A DNA stretch of 64,000 nucleotides from Sanguinoderma infundibulare (taxonomy: Eukaryota > Basidiomycota > Agaricomycetes > Polyporales > Polyporaceae). The stretch covers positions 124,001 to 188,000 of the forward strand of contig JAVLRN010000008.1 of NCBI GenBank assembly GCA_032821775.1. Reading direction: 5' to 3'. The notes under the pieces were generated by a model. That model was not told the DNA's origin, did no database searches, and saw nothing but the letters and a program-made list of their open reading frames with translations. The position numbers were made by a program, and so were the translations under genes. The stretch's first letter is position 1, and every line of letters starts with the position of its first letter. Shown here piece by piece: positions 12,003 to 23,889 of the stretch.

Positions 12003-13583
12003 GTTAAAATTCCTGGAGGACATCTACGAGGCCGGCATTCAGGTGATAGTCAACACAGCTGTCCCATACGCAATTTCCAACTCGTCCTGACCGTCGATCC
12101 CATTCAAGACAGTGACCAGGCTGCGAATGCCGCGACTGCCAATGTGACGTGGCCAGACTCGGAGCGTGACCGTCGGTAGCAAGCTATAGCAAGATGAACC
12201 AGGAACTTAAGCAATCTGCTTGAAAGCATATGTAATTGTACTTACCGTCATAGACAAAGCCTCTCGGCGAATTGCTGAAATCCAGGATAGACCCCTCGGC
12301 ACTTGGAGCGAGACCGGGCGTTGCCGATACGCGCGCTTATTGTGCGTTGCCAGGGTTGCCGCAGCTTGCCTGGGCCCTTGGTTCTGCCAGTCCCCGACTA
12401 CCTCCCCAGGCGAAGAACGGACTCTCCGCCATCGTATAATTTAGTTCTGTGCTCCGTATATTCTCTAATGGCTTCCTGACTATATCGTTCTCGATTCCTT
12501 GCAAAAGCCTCCGGCAGACCTCTTCGGGCCCCTAGCCAGTACACCTCTCGCGCCGGACTCCGATGTGCTCACTCAACGGATTCTTGGCGGATAGGAATGG
12601 ACGAGCTCTCGCAGTGCTTGTGTCACCGTTTGCATGAGTTGGCTTGTGAGTATGGTATGTAGTCCCGCGGTTTGCCAGTGTTCTGAGTTTAACGTTGAAC
12701 ATTTGCTCATCTTTCCTCGGGCCTCATTTATCGCTGCTCAGATTCTCGGCCAGTTGCTCTAGAAGCTACCCGTTTAAGTCCGCGGAATGCGAGCAATACC
12801 TAGGTTCTGTATAGCGTGTCCTCTTTGCTATCGCCTGCAAGCGTAGTCGTCCGCAGAGCACCAGTCCATGCTTCTCCGTGGCTTTCCGGGCGCGGTCCCC
12901 TGACCGATGGCTGCCGTATGCCCGGTACCGTCTCCCGGGTAACTCCAGGCACAGCGCGGTTTCGCGATCGGTACAATCAGTACGTTCGATCTCTTCGTTT
13001 CCTTCTGTTTTCCCTTTCTTTCCGTACGCAGGGTGGTATTTGCACTGTGCGTATTATATTCACTGTCTTGTTGGTCTTGTCACGCTAGAGCGTCATTGTA
13101 GAGGAGCGTGATAGTGCACTTAGGGGCACTGGCGGTGCATTCCCATTTTGTACGTTGTGGAGCTGAAACCTTTCAACATGTGATAGACACTCTGCCAACT
13201 CATATTCAAGGCATCGTGTGAGATGATGTTCCTGTCTCCCAGTGCTTGCGCCTCGGTCCGAGCACGAGCACCGCGGAGCAGAATGGTCAGTATTCAACCG
13301 ATCCGTTCAAGCAGTAGCTAATCATACTCCCAGGATCGGCCAATCAAATTCGGGCAGGTTGTGCGGAAAGAGAAACTTCGGAGGAAGTCACCCGCGAGAA
13401 TGCAAAGCCACTTACACAATACGAACCGTCAGGCAGAGAAGCTCAGGAGTACGTCTATCGTTAATTCCGGTGCCGCGATTCTCACCGACGAGATGTAGAT
13501 TATTAGCCGGGCCGCGAACGACGTATGTTTGCTTTACGTGTTGTGAATCAGTGGTCTGTGATCTATGCTTCCGCCTTACCCCC
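12003..13583. other. Intergenic, no gene seen
   Basis: About 1.6 kb without a supportable gene. Plus-strand ORFs here are short and show no family resemblance. No TATA or repeat of note was found before the P450 promoter. Confidence 0.4.
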
Positions 13584-13589
13584 TATAAA
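13584..13589 (+). promoter_or_regulatory. TATA box of the P450 gene
   Basis: CCCCTATAAACAG places TATAAA 56 nt before the ATG at 13645, an ordinary distance for a fungal class II promoter. Confidence 0.65.
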
Positions 13590-13644
13590 CAGACCGCCAT
13601 ATAGGTTCCCTCTCCCCACGTCTAGGAGCGTCCAGGCATCCACC

Positions 13645-15577
13645 ATGTCGTACGTCTACTTCAACGCGCTGTTCTCGGTCGCACTGTTCGTTGTCGCTGT
13701 GTTGCTTTTCGAGCGACTGCTCTTGCGCAGACGGCTGGCCCATCTTCCACCGGGGCCTAAGCCTCTTCCCTTGATCGGCAACGTACTCGATGCCCCTAGG
13801 AAGCATCTTGGCCGTGAATGCTCAGCTCTTACGCAGAAGTATGGTGCGTTTTACTTGCGCAAGCTCTGAGTCTCTTCGATTCGTGTTGAACTAAACGGTC
13901 CGCAGGGGATGTCGTGTACTTGAACGTTCTCGGACAGTCCATGGTCATCCTCGGTTCTCTGCGAGTAGCGACTGACCTGCTGGACAAACGGTCGGCCAAC
14001 TACTCGGACCGCCCGGAGTCGATCATGGTAGATCTGTACGTCATGTCACCGTCGTTGCAGTGGATCACTACTGATGGACTGCTGCAGGGTCGGCTACTGC
14101 GACTGGATGTTCGTGTTGATGAACTACGGTGTCAAATGGCGTCAACATCGCCGCGCTCTCCACCAGGTGATGCACTCGGAAGTCGTCCCAGACTATCAGC
14201 CTATCCAGCTCGAGGCGGCACGGGATCTGCTCCAAAGCATCCTTCATTCGCCAAGGGGACTCGGCTCGCACCTCAGGCTGTACGTCTGTTCCGCAATTTC
14301 TCCTCCTGCAGTGGACTGATAGTGATGCTGCTGGCCGCGCGAACGTTAGCTCCTTAGCAGCAACAGTGACGCGCGTGACGTACGGTATCGACCTCTCGGA
14401 GAGAGATGATCGGTACTTCAAGATGGTGGAGCGGATCGCCGAGGTCGGCGAAGACATCGCCGTTCCTGGGCGTTACCCCGTCGAGGCCATCCCCTCGCTT
14501 CGTTTCTTACCAGCGTGGTTCCCCGGTGGTAGATTTAAACGCTTTGCGGCCAACGCGAAGCGCGAGATGGACTCCGTTCGAGACACACTTTTCGACACAG
14601 CAAAGACCGCGATCGTAAGCTGCCGGCAGCCTGGCAATACGCGCAGTTAACTGACATTATCATAGGATCAAGGAGTCGGCAAAGACTCGGTCATCACCCG
14701 GTTGCTCTACAACGATGGCAACTACGCTACTGAAGATGTGTGCAGAGGCTTGACGGCAACGATGTATGCCGGTACGTAGGCTTGATGTTCCATTCCGCGC
14801 TGGAAAGTCTAATTGATCACCCACGTCCCCTCGCAGCCGCTGCGGACACGGTACGTTTGGAACTTCCGTCTGAATTTTGTCGAACGTCCTATCTTAACAT
14901 CCATCCCCAGACACACGCTACCACACTCGCATTCTTCTTGGCGATGGCGCTCCACCCCGACGTGCAGAAGAAGGCGCAAGCGCAGCTGGACAGCGTCCTC
15001 GGGCCGGACCGTCTCCCGGAGTTCTCGGACAGGCAGTCGCTCCCGTACGTCCGAGCGATCATCAAGGAGCTGATGCGCTGGCACGCCGTCATGCCGATTG
15101 CATTGCCCCATCGGACTGTGGCCGATGACGAGTACAAAGGGTACTTGATCCCCGGGGGCTCGACCATCTTCGTGAACATCTGGTACGGCGCTCTAGACTT
15201 TTGAGTGTTCGCTCGTAGGCTGACCCTCCCATTCAGGGGCATTTCGCAAGACCCAGAAATGTATCCTGATCCAGAACAGTTTATACCGGAGCGATTCCTC
15301 GATGCGAACGGACAGCTGGACGTCCACGGCAAAGATCCTGGCGATTACGTGTTTGGGTTTGGACGCAGGTCGGTTCCCCATGGGTTATCGTGTGACGCGA
15401 CGTGCCGACTCACCGAGTCTCCGTAGGATCTGTCCTGGGCGACACTTCGCAGAAGCTACGCTGTTCATCATGTGTGCTTCGGTGCTTAGTACGTTCGACA
15501 TCAGACCCCCTGTCGATGAACACGGTGCGTCTGTGCGGATTGAATTTGAAGCAACCACGGATCGGATAGTGTCGTAA
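13645..15577 (+). CDS. Cytochrome P450 monooxygenase
   Basis: Nine exons (13645-13843, 13906-14035, 14088-14279, 14350-14614, 14666-14771, 14837-14850, 14911-15182, 15237-15368, 15427-15577) close in phase to 486 residues, full length for a microsomal P450. The N-terminus has a hydrophobic anchor (residues about 7-26), basic RRR and the proline hinge LPPGPKPLP at 34-42. Later motifs are AAAADTT in helix I (297-303, split over the 14-nt exon 6), ExxR as ELMR (355-358), PERF (410-413) and the heme loop FGFGRRICPGRHF with Cys439 as the iron ligand. It would act at the ER with an NADPH reductase. The sequence resembles the expanded basidiomycete P450s often labelled O-methylsterigmatocystin oxidoreductase-like, but the substrate is unknown. 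The longer reading frame from 13525 is not used because the TATA box at 13584 lies inside it. Confidence 0.93.
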
Positions 15578-15920
15578 GCCATTTACTACTCGACGTTGTA
15601 TGTATTTGCGAAGCTGTCGTTGCTGACATGCGATGCGGTAGTCACGCCGCAATGTACGACTACTCAATCAAGCCTCGATCAGCTCGTGCGGAGCGACTGA
15701 TCCTGGCGGCAGGGGACGGCCGTTGACCAAGGAAAAAGGAGTCAGGACTGGTGTTTGCGAAGCGTGTAATTTCTCTTTGTACTTGTACAATACGGCACAA
15801 CCGCTAGATAACCTTGTCAACGTCCCATCCCTCGTTCTCATGCTTGCACGGAGCTGCGATCATCACCCTCTCCAACCCCTGTCTGTCTATAACCGCACGC
15901 CGATACCCGTATCTGCACCT
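15578..15920. other. Short intergenic, tail-to-tail
   Basis: The 340 bp between the P450 stop and the stop of the minus-strand P0 gene must hold both polyadenylation regions. No gene or clear terminator motif was picked out. Confidence 0.4.
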
Positions 15921-17273
15921 CTAGCAAGCCATGTTGAAGCTAGCACCGAACTTCACCGACTGCGAATCCAGCCAAGCGTCGAGGGCCACGAATGTCGACG
16001 GCCGTTCGTTGTGTTCCTCCGGCCCGCCAGATTCGAGCGAATTCGGGTTGGAGAGCGCATCGTGCAAGGCCGTCGCGAGTCGATACAGGTCCGGCATAGT
16101 CCCAGGAGTTGCATTGAAGGATTCAAACGAGGTCTCTGCCAGATTCGGGGGTGAGACGGCGACGCAGTGATTCAAGACGGACACCTCGTCGGCATCCACC
16201 ATGTCCTCATCCGAGGTTGAGGACCGTGGATCTATACTTTTTCGAACATTGGCGCCTTTCCGAACCGATGTCAGCTTCACAATTCTCGTCCGGCAATTGG
16301 GATTGTGGTTTCTCACCCTCGTCCCTCTCGCTCTCTCCGATCCCTTCACTCGCATGCCAAGTGTCCCTGGCCTGGACCCGAGCCTGTTGGGCCCTCTTCG
16401 CGCGCTGACTATGGAACCACTTGTGAACATCCTTCGCCGTGTAGTTCTCGGCCCCAGGGACTGCCGCGACCCGTTTCGCCAGCGCGAGACGCGCAGATTC
16501 GTCAGGCCATCTGTTGACGTGGTCGAAGAACTCTGCAGAGGTATCCCCAATCAGCGCCGCGTACATACTGACACCGCCGCAAGCGCGGCAACACTCGCCG
16601 GTCAAGATATTGACTGCCTCATGGGGTAGGGCGCCCCGTTTCCGAGGCATCGTCCATTGAATAAATCGTGCCGGTTTCGGTTTCGGTTCGTCTAGGATTC
16701 TGTCGACGTTTGTAAGCCTTTGTTGCTTCGGCTTATAGGTACGCTTCCGGCGAACGCCGCCCTGTGCCTTGGCAGCCTTCGTGCCCTCGACAGCCCAGGT
16801 GAACGCGAACGCGGCATTGTCGGTACTGGTGCCTGGCGTGGCGGCGGGGGCACCAAAGGCAGGCTTTGGGTTCCTATCCCGGGGCCGCTGCCTTCGAAAC
16901 CGTGCACGGGCGAAATATGCCAACACATCCTTAGGAGTGTAGCATGTGCAGTTGGCCGCATCGTTGACCGTGCGAGCGAGCATGATGCACGCCGTATCGT
17001 CCGGTCGATGGCCTACAATTTGGAAGTAATCTGTGCCAAGGAAAATGAGAGGCCCAACCGATTAGGCGTAAGTCATATGACTGAAAAAAAATTGGACACG
17101 ATGAACTTGAAATACGCACCGTCTAGCGGAGCATACGCCTCTTTCGGGAGACGGCTTCTCAACCCCGAGTCCGTGTTGATGTGTTGACAGGTGGGCGTGT
17201 CGGGAATGACCATGCCAGAACGGTCGTCTCCCTTGGTCTCAGTGGTTGACGCAGGAGCGATTACTGCCTCCAT
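15921..17273 (-). CDS. P-family protein with two homeodomain-like modules (P0, intact)
   Basis: Four exons, 17120-17273, 16599-17030, 16317-16532 and 15921-16255, with all introns in phase 1, give 378 residues. Module 1 (residues 52-98) starts DYFQIVGHRPDD and ends YTPKDVLAYFARARFRRQR. Module 2 (196-242) starts EFFDHVNRWPDE and ends YTAKDVHKWFHSQRAKR, whose W-F-x-x-x-R-A-K-R matches the recognition helix of homeodomains (WFxNRRAK). Basic linkers (RRKRTYKPKQQR) fit a nuclear DNA-binding protein. The C-terminus has an acidic stretch and STFVALDAWLDSQS, the signature shared by all P-family members here. Intron 2 has a GC donor (GGCGAGTG); reading through it also stays open, so splicing there rests on homology. 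The start MEAVIAP fits the short first exon of P2 and P3. No function is known to me; a transcription-factor role is inferred. Confidence 0.75.
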
Positions 17274-17456
17274 TACATCTGCGAGAGTGGTTAGGATGGG
17301 AGAGATGGCGAAGGACAATTGAGGTAAGCTCACCATTAGCACTTCTCGCGACTGGGTATGGAAGGAGTGTGTATCTCCAACACTCAGGACAAAACAGGAA
17401 CGAGATCTGATATTGTGCGGTCAGAGACTATAATACGTGTGTGAGCGTGCTAAGTA

Positions 17457-17498
17457 CCTGATATCGTGAGGTCAGAGACTGGGGAGCACGATATCAGG
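17457..17498. promoter_or_regulatory. 12-bp perfect inverted repeat beside a TATA box, upstream of P0
   Basis: CCTGATATCGTG (17457-17468) and CACGATATCAGG (17487-17498) form a perfect 12-bp inverted repeat with an 18-nt spacer, each arm itself centred on the palindrome GATATC. A further imperfect copy, TGATATTGTGCGGTCAGAGACT, lies at 17408-17429 and repeats the arm plus spacer. A TATA tract (GTATATATAC) follows at 17508-17517, about 240 nt before the P0 ATG. It could be an operator or an RNA hairpin in the P0 leader. Confidence 0.5.
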
Positions 17499-17517
17499 TG
17501 GGAGGGAGTATATATAC

Positions 17518-18393
17518 CATGTGTACGTAAGCCGAGGAGTAAGGTAGGAGACCGTTTGAGGTTAGGACCTGAGTGACGTCACATTTGCTCTGATTGGCTA
17601 CAGCACCAACCAATGAATTCGCAACGAGGAGCCTGGGGAAAATGCATGCAATGGTTTGCCGGAATATCCGAAGTGGTACTTAAACTTCAGACCATGCCAT
17701 TCCTCAAATCTCCGGAAACCCACTTACCAAGTCATGGCCGTGGCCCCGTTGAGCTAACAAGCACTACACTCCAGTAGGAACATTGTCGCTCCAATATAGG
17801 GACCGTCGTGTGAACGAGCAAGCTCTTGGGGACCAGAGAGCATGATCAAATCGAAGTCTTGTCGTCGGCCAAATGGTTGAATGCATTCTGGGCGCGGCGG
17901 GCCCGGCGTACGCCGGACTCGGACTCCATGACTCGGACTAGCCAACGATGAATATGCGAGGATTGCTTTAAGCTTTGTGATGCTCTAATAGATGGCCTAT
18001 AAATTACACACCGTGCTTCCAGTACACCCCGACTATAGAGCGATGTCGACGAGATGGGGAGTCACAACGTGTCCAGCACGCACGCCGCTGCATGAACACG
18101 GACTGCCGCATTCGGCGGTCTCACGTCAGCATTTGCGACACGATGATTGGTGGGTTTCATCGCCCCCAAACAAAGACAACCAGTTGTTCCGCTGGCACTT
18201 GGCACCAGCCTTGTCGTTGTCGGTTCAGAATTGCTTGTTGGCTCCGGACCAAGACTGTGAGTGCGCCTGTTCAGTATTTTCTCACATCTGCCTGTATACG
18301 CTTTCGCTGACCATGTGTGTATTTACTTATAGATCAGCGCAGCTCGAGTCCCAATCCAAGTACATCCATACAGAGGCATCGAGTCCCCGCGCA
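17518..18393. other. Divergent intergenic region and leader of F3
   Basis: TATAAA lies at about 17999-18004 in CCTATAAATTAC. A likely 5'-leader intron runs from GTGAGTGCGCC near 18257 to ACTTATAG at 18333, ending 60 nt before the F3 start codon. An in-frame open stretch upstream of 18394 is ignored because it lies across this intron. Confidence 0.45.
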
Positions 18394-20088
18394 ATGCTTC
18401 GGCTCAATCCAGACGTCCTGGAGGCCGTCTGTGGTGTCCTCGTCATACCCGATCTTCTCTCTATGTCTGTCGTCTCGTCGACCATGCGCCCAATAGCCAT
18501 CCGACAACTCCTTGAAAACCATCCCGTCAACCTGACGAGCAATAAAGCTATTCGCCGATTCCGTACTTTCATTCTCAGCGGCAATTCTGCCCGTGTACTA
18601 CACGTACGCACACTCATTGTTTCGAAAAGCAGGTCCTTGTCTTGCACATCCGTCCTCTACCTCGAGTCCGCACGCTCTCTCGTCGATATCCTGACACGCG
18701 CGATCAACCTGCACAGTCTCGACCTATCCATCGATGACATGTCAACCGCACACGGTTTGGATATCGTCTCTGCTTTTTCGGCCATGAAAAACCTCAGACG
18801 CCTTTCGCTCCTCACCTGTCACCGGACATGGGCTCAGTCCGCAATTCTTGCGCTGCAGTCGCCAGTAGCGGAGTTGCGCGTGCGGAGCAATATTCTTGAC
18901 CCAATGCCCTCCCTTCTCTTCGACAAGACACTCTCCCATTTCTCACCCACCCTAACGACACTCAATCTTAAAGGGATCCCCATGCACGATAATAACTTCC
19001 GCACACTTCCTCAGTTCAGCTCTGTCCGGTCACTCACCATCGCCGAAATGAAAGGAACACCTAAATTGGATGCCCTCTTGTACCTTTTCCCGTCTCTCAA
19101 CGACACACTCTCTCTCCGTGTATCGACATATGAGATGGTCACCGTGGAGGCGTTACGCTTCGAGGCATTCGGCTTGGTGCCGCCTTCCGTCAGCGTACGG
19201 GATGAGAACATCCGTGCACAAGCGGTCCAGGCTCGACAGGGTGGACTGCAATATAACGGTGCTCCGGTTGCTCGCGCTTCAATGTCCTATCCGCCACCTT
19301 ACAATCAGCTCGGTCGACACGTTGACGGTCAGCGAGCTTTGCAGGATACAACCCCAACACCTCGTCATATCCTCCATCCAACTCCCTCTGGCTTTCTACT
19401 TGGAACGTGATCGGATAACCTTCCCGCCAGCCGCCACTGCCCACACTACGCACCTCGTCCTCCTTTTGACCTACGAAATTCATCGTGTCATATCCATCGT
19501 GATGCTGATTGACCGTGATAGTATTTTTCCTTGGACAGAGATCATGGTACGACCCCATTCCGTGCACGGTAGGCGTTCCGCGAAGGCTGATTCTAGTATC
19601 ACTCCCAGGAACGCGTGCAGGAACTTCTCTCGTACTTCGTACACGTCACGCACGTGCGCGTCGTCTTTCACGCCGAAAAGGACCACGCGTACGCGGACCC
19701 GGAGGATGTAGTGCACTCCATACGGACTATCGACTTGGATGCGACCGCCGCCACCTTGGCCTCTATTCTGCCCAAAGTGCGGTACATCTTTCTGACGACG
19801 GCTGGCTGCGAAGACATCCAGTGCTCTGGTGCGCCGCAGCAATGGTACGAATCCGGTGCATGGCGCGTGGACCAATACCATTTGGACGAGCATGCTGCTG
19901 CGTCGCCTGACTGGCAGCGGGAGATGGGGATGGTGAGCGACGCGGATGCGAGGAGAGTCATGGAGGCCGAGGACATGGGCCTGCCAGAGAAATGGGAGGT
20001 GCGTTATGAAGCCATTGTTCCTTCAAGACTGCCGCGAAGCTGACCGTAACCGTATGTTTAGCGAAAGTTGGCGTCTTACAAAAAGTAG
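18394..20088 (+). pseudogene. F-box-like/LRR family copy F3, one frameshift
   Basis: Exons 18394-19546, 19609-19998 and 20062-20088 align along their whole length with F2. The N-terminus is MLRLNPDVLEAVCGVLVIPD, the middle has PTLTTLNLKGIPMHDNNFR and the end ARRVMEAEDMGLPEKWE, then the conserved tail exon RKLASYKK-stop. Exon 1 is 1153 nt, one more than a multiple of three. The frame breaks near 19230, where ENIRAQAVQ is followed in another frame by LDRVDCNIT (F2: KKIDRVDC). Everything else, including both introns, is preserved, so the lesion is recent or a sequence error. Uncorrected translation would end at 19410, losing the C-terminal third. Confidence 0.75.
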
Positions 20089-20606
20089 GCCAATCGGCTG
20101 GTACAAACATACGGTGATGTGACTTCGGAAGGCCATGCTATGTCATGATGCTTCGGATCTGTTCGTGCGACCAGCGGGGAGGTCACGGATGCCCTATGCT
20201 GGACTTACTATCGCGACCGTAGCGATCAACTCGAAGGTGTTGGAACTGCACTAATTTTTGGACATACCACGTCGCTGCTCCGTCGGTTCTCATTCGTTGG
20301 TTAGCTTGCTGTTTGTAACAATCGGACGCGGTGCACAGAACCTGTAGTACAAGGTTCAGGCGGCTATCACTAAGGGGAGAGCGTCCTAGCAAAGGTGATG
20401 TTGATGTTGTGGCACGCTGATTCGATTCTCACCTGGAACCTCCGCATTCGATTTCTGGTGTTTCGATTCAAAACAATTTTGTCCCCCTCATAGCCTCTCA
20501 CAACGTTAGTCCAACTGAGAGATCTATCCATTTTACCTACATAGTGTTTCATGCGCTGACTGTGTTCGCTATTTCAGCTACCGGCACGCAATCGACGAGC
20601 CCCACT
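20089..20606. other. Intergenic between F3 and F4
   Basis: About 0.5 kb with no gene. The sequence before the F4 start (CCCACTATGCC) has a short pyrimidine-rich leader but no convincing TATA box. Confidence 0.35.
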
Positions 20607-22371
20607 ATGCCTCAACTCGACTTTGACGTCCTCCGTTTAATCTGCGATTTCCTCATCAGCGTGGCGGACGTCCTCGCTTTCTCGCAGACTTGCTCCGCTT
20701 TGCGCCCTGCCGCTACTCAGCGACGGCTCAGCATGCGTCCTGTGACAATCACTGACCGAAGATCCATCGATAATCTCTATGAATTCGTCTTTGTGGACAA
20801 AGCGGCGCGTAGTCCGCACATCCAGGCCATCATCATCACGGGACACGCACCACAACTCCTCGAGGGAAATCCTGAAGACCTTCTCCGCCGTCTTCTCACA
20901 ATATTTTCTGCGACGACTCGACTGCATACCCTCTCTCTCCATCTGTCAGACCGCCCATCCTCGCTGCTTTCCCATCCGCTCATCATTCCCGCAGTCGCCC
21001 GGTTGACGAGCATTCGGGACCTCAGCCTCACTGCTACCTTTGCTCGAGCCAATGCGCTTCTCAGCTGTATTCCCTCTCCCCTGAAGGTATTCCGCTACTC
21101 GAGCACTTACAAGGATGTGCCGACGTCCTTTCCCCGGATCATCGCGGGAACATCGCTGCGGTTGCCACCCTCTGCAGCCCAGCGTCGCATGGCGATGCTG
21201 AAAGAAATGGGAGAGCAATTGGCGCTCGAAGACGTGGCAATCCACCTGAGCGGAACCCTCGAGGACCTCGAGCTGCCGTACTCCTTCCTTCCCACGGGAA
21301 CACTGGTAGTCCCACAATACACCCCCTTCCTCGCCGTACGGTCATTCGCCCTCCGAGGGATCACAACCCTTGTTCGACTGAATCTGCTCCTCACCATCCT
21401 GCCGAACTTGGCTGATACGCTTGTCCTCGAAGCGTCTTCCCCTTTCTACCGATGCGCCCAGAATGAACAGCGCTTTCTGGCCATCCAAGATGAGAACTGC
21501 TTGGCTCAGGAAAGGCGAGGCTGGAAGAGACTCGATCGGGTCGTTTCGAGTCCCGTAATGCTCTTCGCCCTGGGTCTAACGTGTCCCATTCACTGCCTGA
21601 CTCTCGACTTCACTGCGGACTGCAGTTTTCCTAAAGATCTGGACGTCGCTCGCGGTGCTCGCCTCGCAGTCCTTCGAGACCACACGCCCACGCACCTCGT
21701 CATCCGCGGGATCAGGCTCCCCAAGGGCCACTCTTTCCTCGACGAGCTCTTCTCTCCAAAAGCCGCACTTTCGCGGACGACGCATCTCGAGGTAGCCGCC
21801 GAGTATGACAATGTTGACGACGATGGGAGCATGGTATGGCCAAATGACGTCCTCGTAAGCATCTCGCCACGCTTTGTCCATGCCGCTTCAGCTAGATAAC
21901 CTCTGACCCGTTACCGCCCATCTGTACAGGAGACGTTGCTCACCAGGATTACCGAGAACACGCGTTCAAGCTTGACCCATGTGCGCATCGTGGTCACCGG
22001 CCTGATCAGCAATTCAGATCTCTTCTCCGCGAGCGTACATCATGGCATCGATGACCTCCCATTCGCCTGGCTAGCTTCGCAGTTGCTCGGCGACGGCACG
22101 TCGCTGACCCACATCTTCTTTACGTCTCTCGGCGTCCTATGTCAAGGAAACGAGAAGACGCAGGTGTGGAATGTTAGCAAGGGCTGGCGGATAGCTCCAT
22201 CCGACGCAGGCGACTGGACTCCGGCTTTCTCAGAGCAATATCTCGTGGAGTTGAGTGTTAACGAGCTCGAAGTGGCTCTCGACAGGGAAGACATGCGCGC
22301 GGCCGATCAATGTAAGTGTCCCTTCGGTAGACGATCGCTGAAAGAAGGCTGACTGTGTGGGCATTACAGAG
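20607..22371 (+). CDS. F-box-like/LRR family protein (copy F4, divergent)
   Basis: Exon 1 (20607-21854, 416 codons) starts MPQLDFDVLRLICDFLIS, then VLAFSQTCSALRPAATQRRL, an F-box-like helix pattern. Leucine-rich segments follow (VRSFALRGITTLVRLNLLLT, GLTCPIHCLTLDF). Exon 2 starts at 21930 in phase 0 with ETLLTRITENTRSSLTHVRI, matching the HVTHVRIVF region of F2. The intron falls exactly where F1-F3 have one. The end, VALDREDMRAADQ, corresponds to the EDMGLPEKWE tail of the other copies. If the GTAAGT donor at 22312 is used, the junction T|AG makes the stop (543 residues). Without splicing the protein adds 13 residues to 22352. It is much more diverged than F1-F3 and could be the older founder. 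Confidence 0.7.
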
Positions 22372-22764
22372 TCATATTCGTTTTATCTACGGGAGGCTTG
22401 TGCAGAATGATTTCACCATGCTAGAGTGTCGTGGATGAACGCTGTGAGTGTGGCCCGAACCGCCATCGTTTCTTCACCTTTGAACCCACATTGCAGACAC
22501 CGCACCTGTCAAATACCCATATCCTTGCTCGTATGTCGCGTTCCCAGCCGTTCGACAGACCATACGCCAACCCATGGACGCGAACACCGCTGATATTACG
22601 CCGCGTCTGCGGCCCGCAATCTGGAATTCGACCGACTCTGCGACCACCCTTAGAACTGGTGGAGAACGTCCGACTTGCCATCAACGGCGGAGCTTCTGCC
22701 ATCCTAGTACCCTTATCTAATGCCGACGGAATCAAATTGACAACTATTTATTGAGATGTACCAT

Positions 22765-23240
22765 CTAGAATGACGCGATACCGCTCAACCCCATCATCGC
22801 TTCGTCCAACCGGCGCCAGGTCTCCCACTGCCACGGGCCCCCCTTATGCCACTCGGGTGTCCCTGGAGCGAACGCCATCATGATCTTACCTACGTCGTAG
22901 TCTATCTCAACACGGACAACGCTCAGCGCGGAGAGTGCGCGCCCGTGCCGCGAGAGTAGGCTGTAGGTTTGGACGACGGCCGCCACGGCGGGCGCGTACG
23001 CCCGCATGAACCCCTCCCCGTAGTCGCGTTTCCAGTACAGGGTGAGTATCTCGAGCGAGATGCATTCGGACAGTGTGATATCCTCTACACTGCGTCCCGG
23101 GAGCGGCAGGTTGGTTATCCGCAGAGACTTGGACGAAAAGGTCGAACTATCCGGTGCTCACCTGGCGACTGTGTTGCTGACCCCGAGCTGGAGCTCGCGG
23201 AGCGGCGTTGCGCCGTTTTTGTTCGTGCGTAGCCCAAATT
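22765..23240 (-). pseudogene. 3' fragment of an F-box/LRR-like gene
   Basis: On the minus strand TPLRELQLGVSNTV leads over a short gap to SLRITNLPLPGRSVEDITL, then ISLEILTLYWKRDYGEGF and a C-terminal helical tail ending EAMMGLSGIASF-stop near 22767. Alternating leucines and the SLRITNL/LEILTL pattern are those of leucine-rich repeats in basidiomycete F-box proteins. There is no start, no F-box and no 5' half. A possible intron (GTGAGC to CCAAG, 34 nt) is shorter than others here. I call it a 5'-truncated relic of a gene not closely related to F1-F4. Confidence 0.5.
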
Positions 23241-23889
23241 GTAGTCGATTTTTTCACAAGGGAACTGCTCGACTGGGGTGTGATTATCGGAGCTTTCCTT
23301 TCAATAGCATTGTTTACGTGAGCGTCGACGCATGTTCGCTTTGGAGGTCGATCACTCTGCGCCTTTCCACCTGTATGACTTCCACGCTTCACGATGTCAG
23401 AGTACAAAGATAACATTGCATGCCAGTTGAGGGTATTCGATGATCGCTATTGGAGAGGAGTGCCACTCGACCGTAGCGAGCGACGTCCGTTGGTGTCTCA
23501 ACGCACAGCTGCTACTTTGGCATGGTACGTACAGTGGCAGATAAGACTCCTACTTTAGGACAGAGCAACTTGCAAGTGGGCGGTGAGAACCCGGAGAGCG
23601 CTTTGAGCGCCGCCCCCTAGGGATGCGGTGAGTGGTCGGCATGATGCATACCTTGGTTGAAGGAGACTTGCCAAGAGAACACGCCAGTCAGGCGAGGGGT
23701 ATTGGCGGGGCCGCGAGGAACGTAGTCGTTATACTTGTCAGCGTTGCAGATCACGACTACGGTCCAGGTCCGAGGATCTGCCTAACGATCCCCGTAGCCC
23801 CGGGGTTCGAGAAAGGTCCACGACAGCTGCGCGGTGCCTCTGTTGGTCAACTCCTGCCCGTCGCGCTCAGGTTCCAGGAAATGCTCTCA
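23241..23889. other. No gene seen
   Basis: About 650 bp between two relics. No family resemblance, repeat or promoter could be supported. Confidence 0.35.

Noticed and set aside
16201..16629. Plus-strand ORF of 142 codons
   Set aside because: It is a shadow opposite P0 exons with no family resemblance.
18394..20088. WEVRYEAIVPSRLPRS as the C-terminus of F3 (and equivalents in F1 and F2)
   Set aside because: The tails differ completely between copies while the donor GTGCGTTA, the GCTGACC branch-like site, the TTTAG acceptor and the KLASYK exon are conserved.
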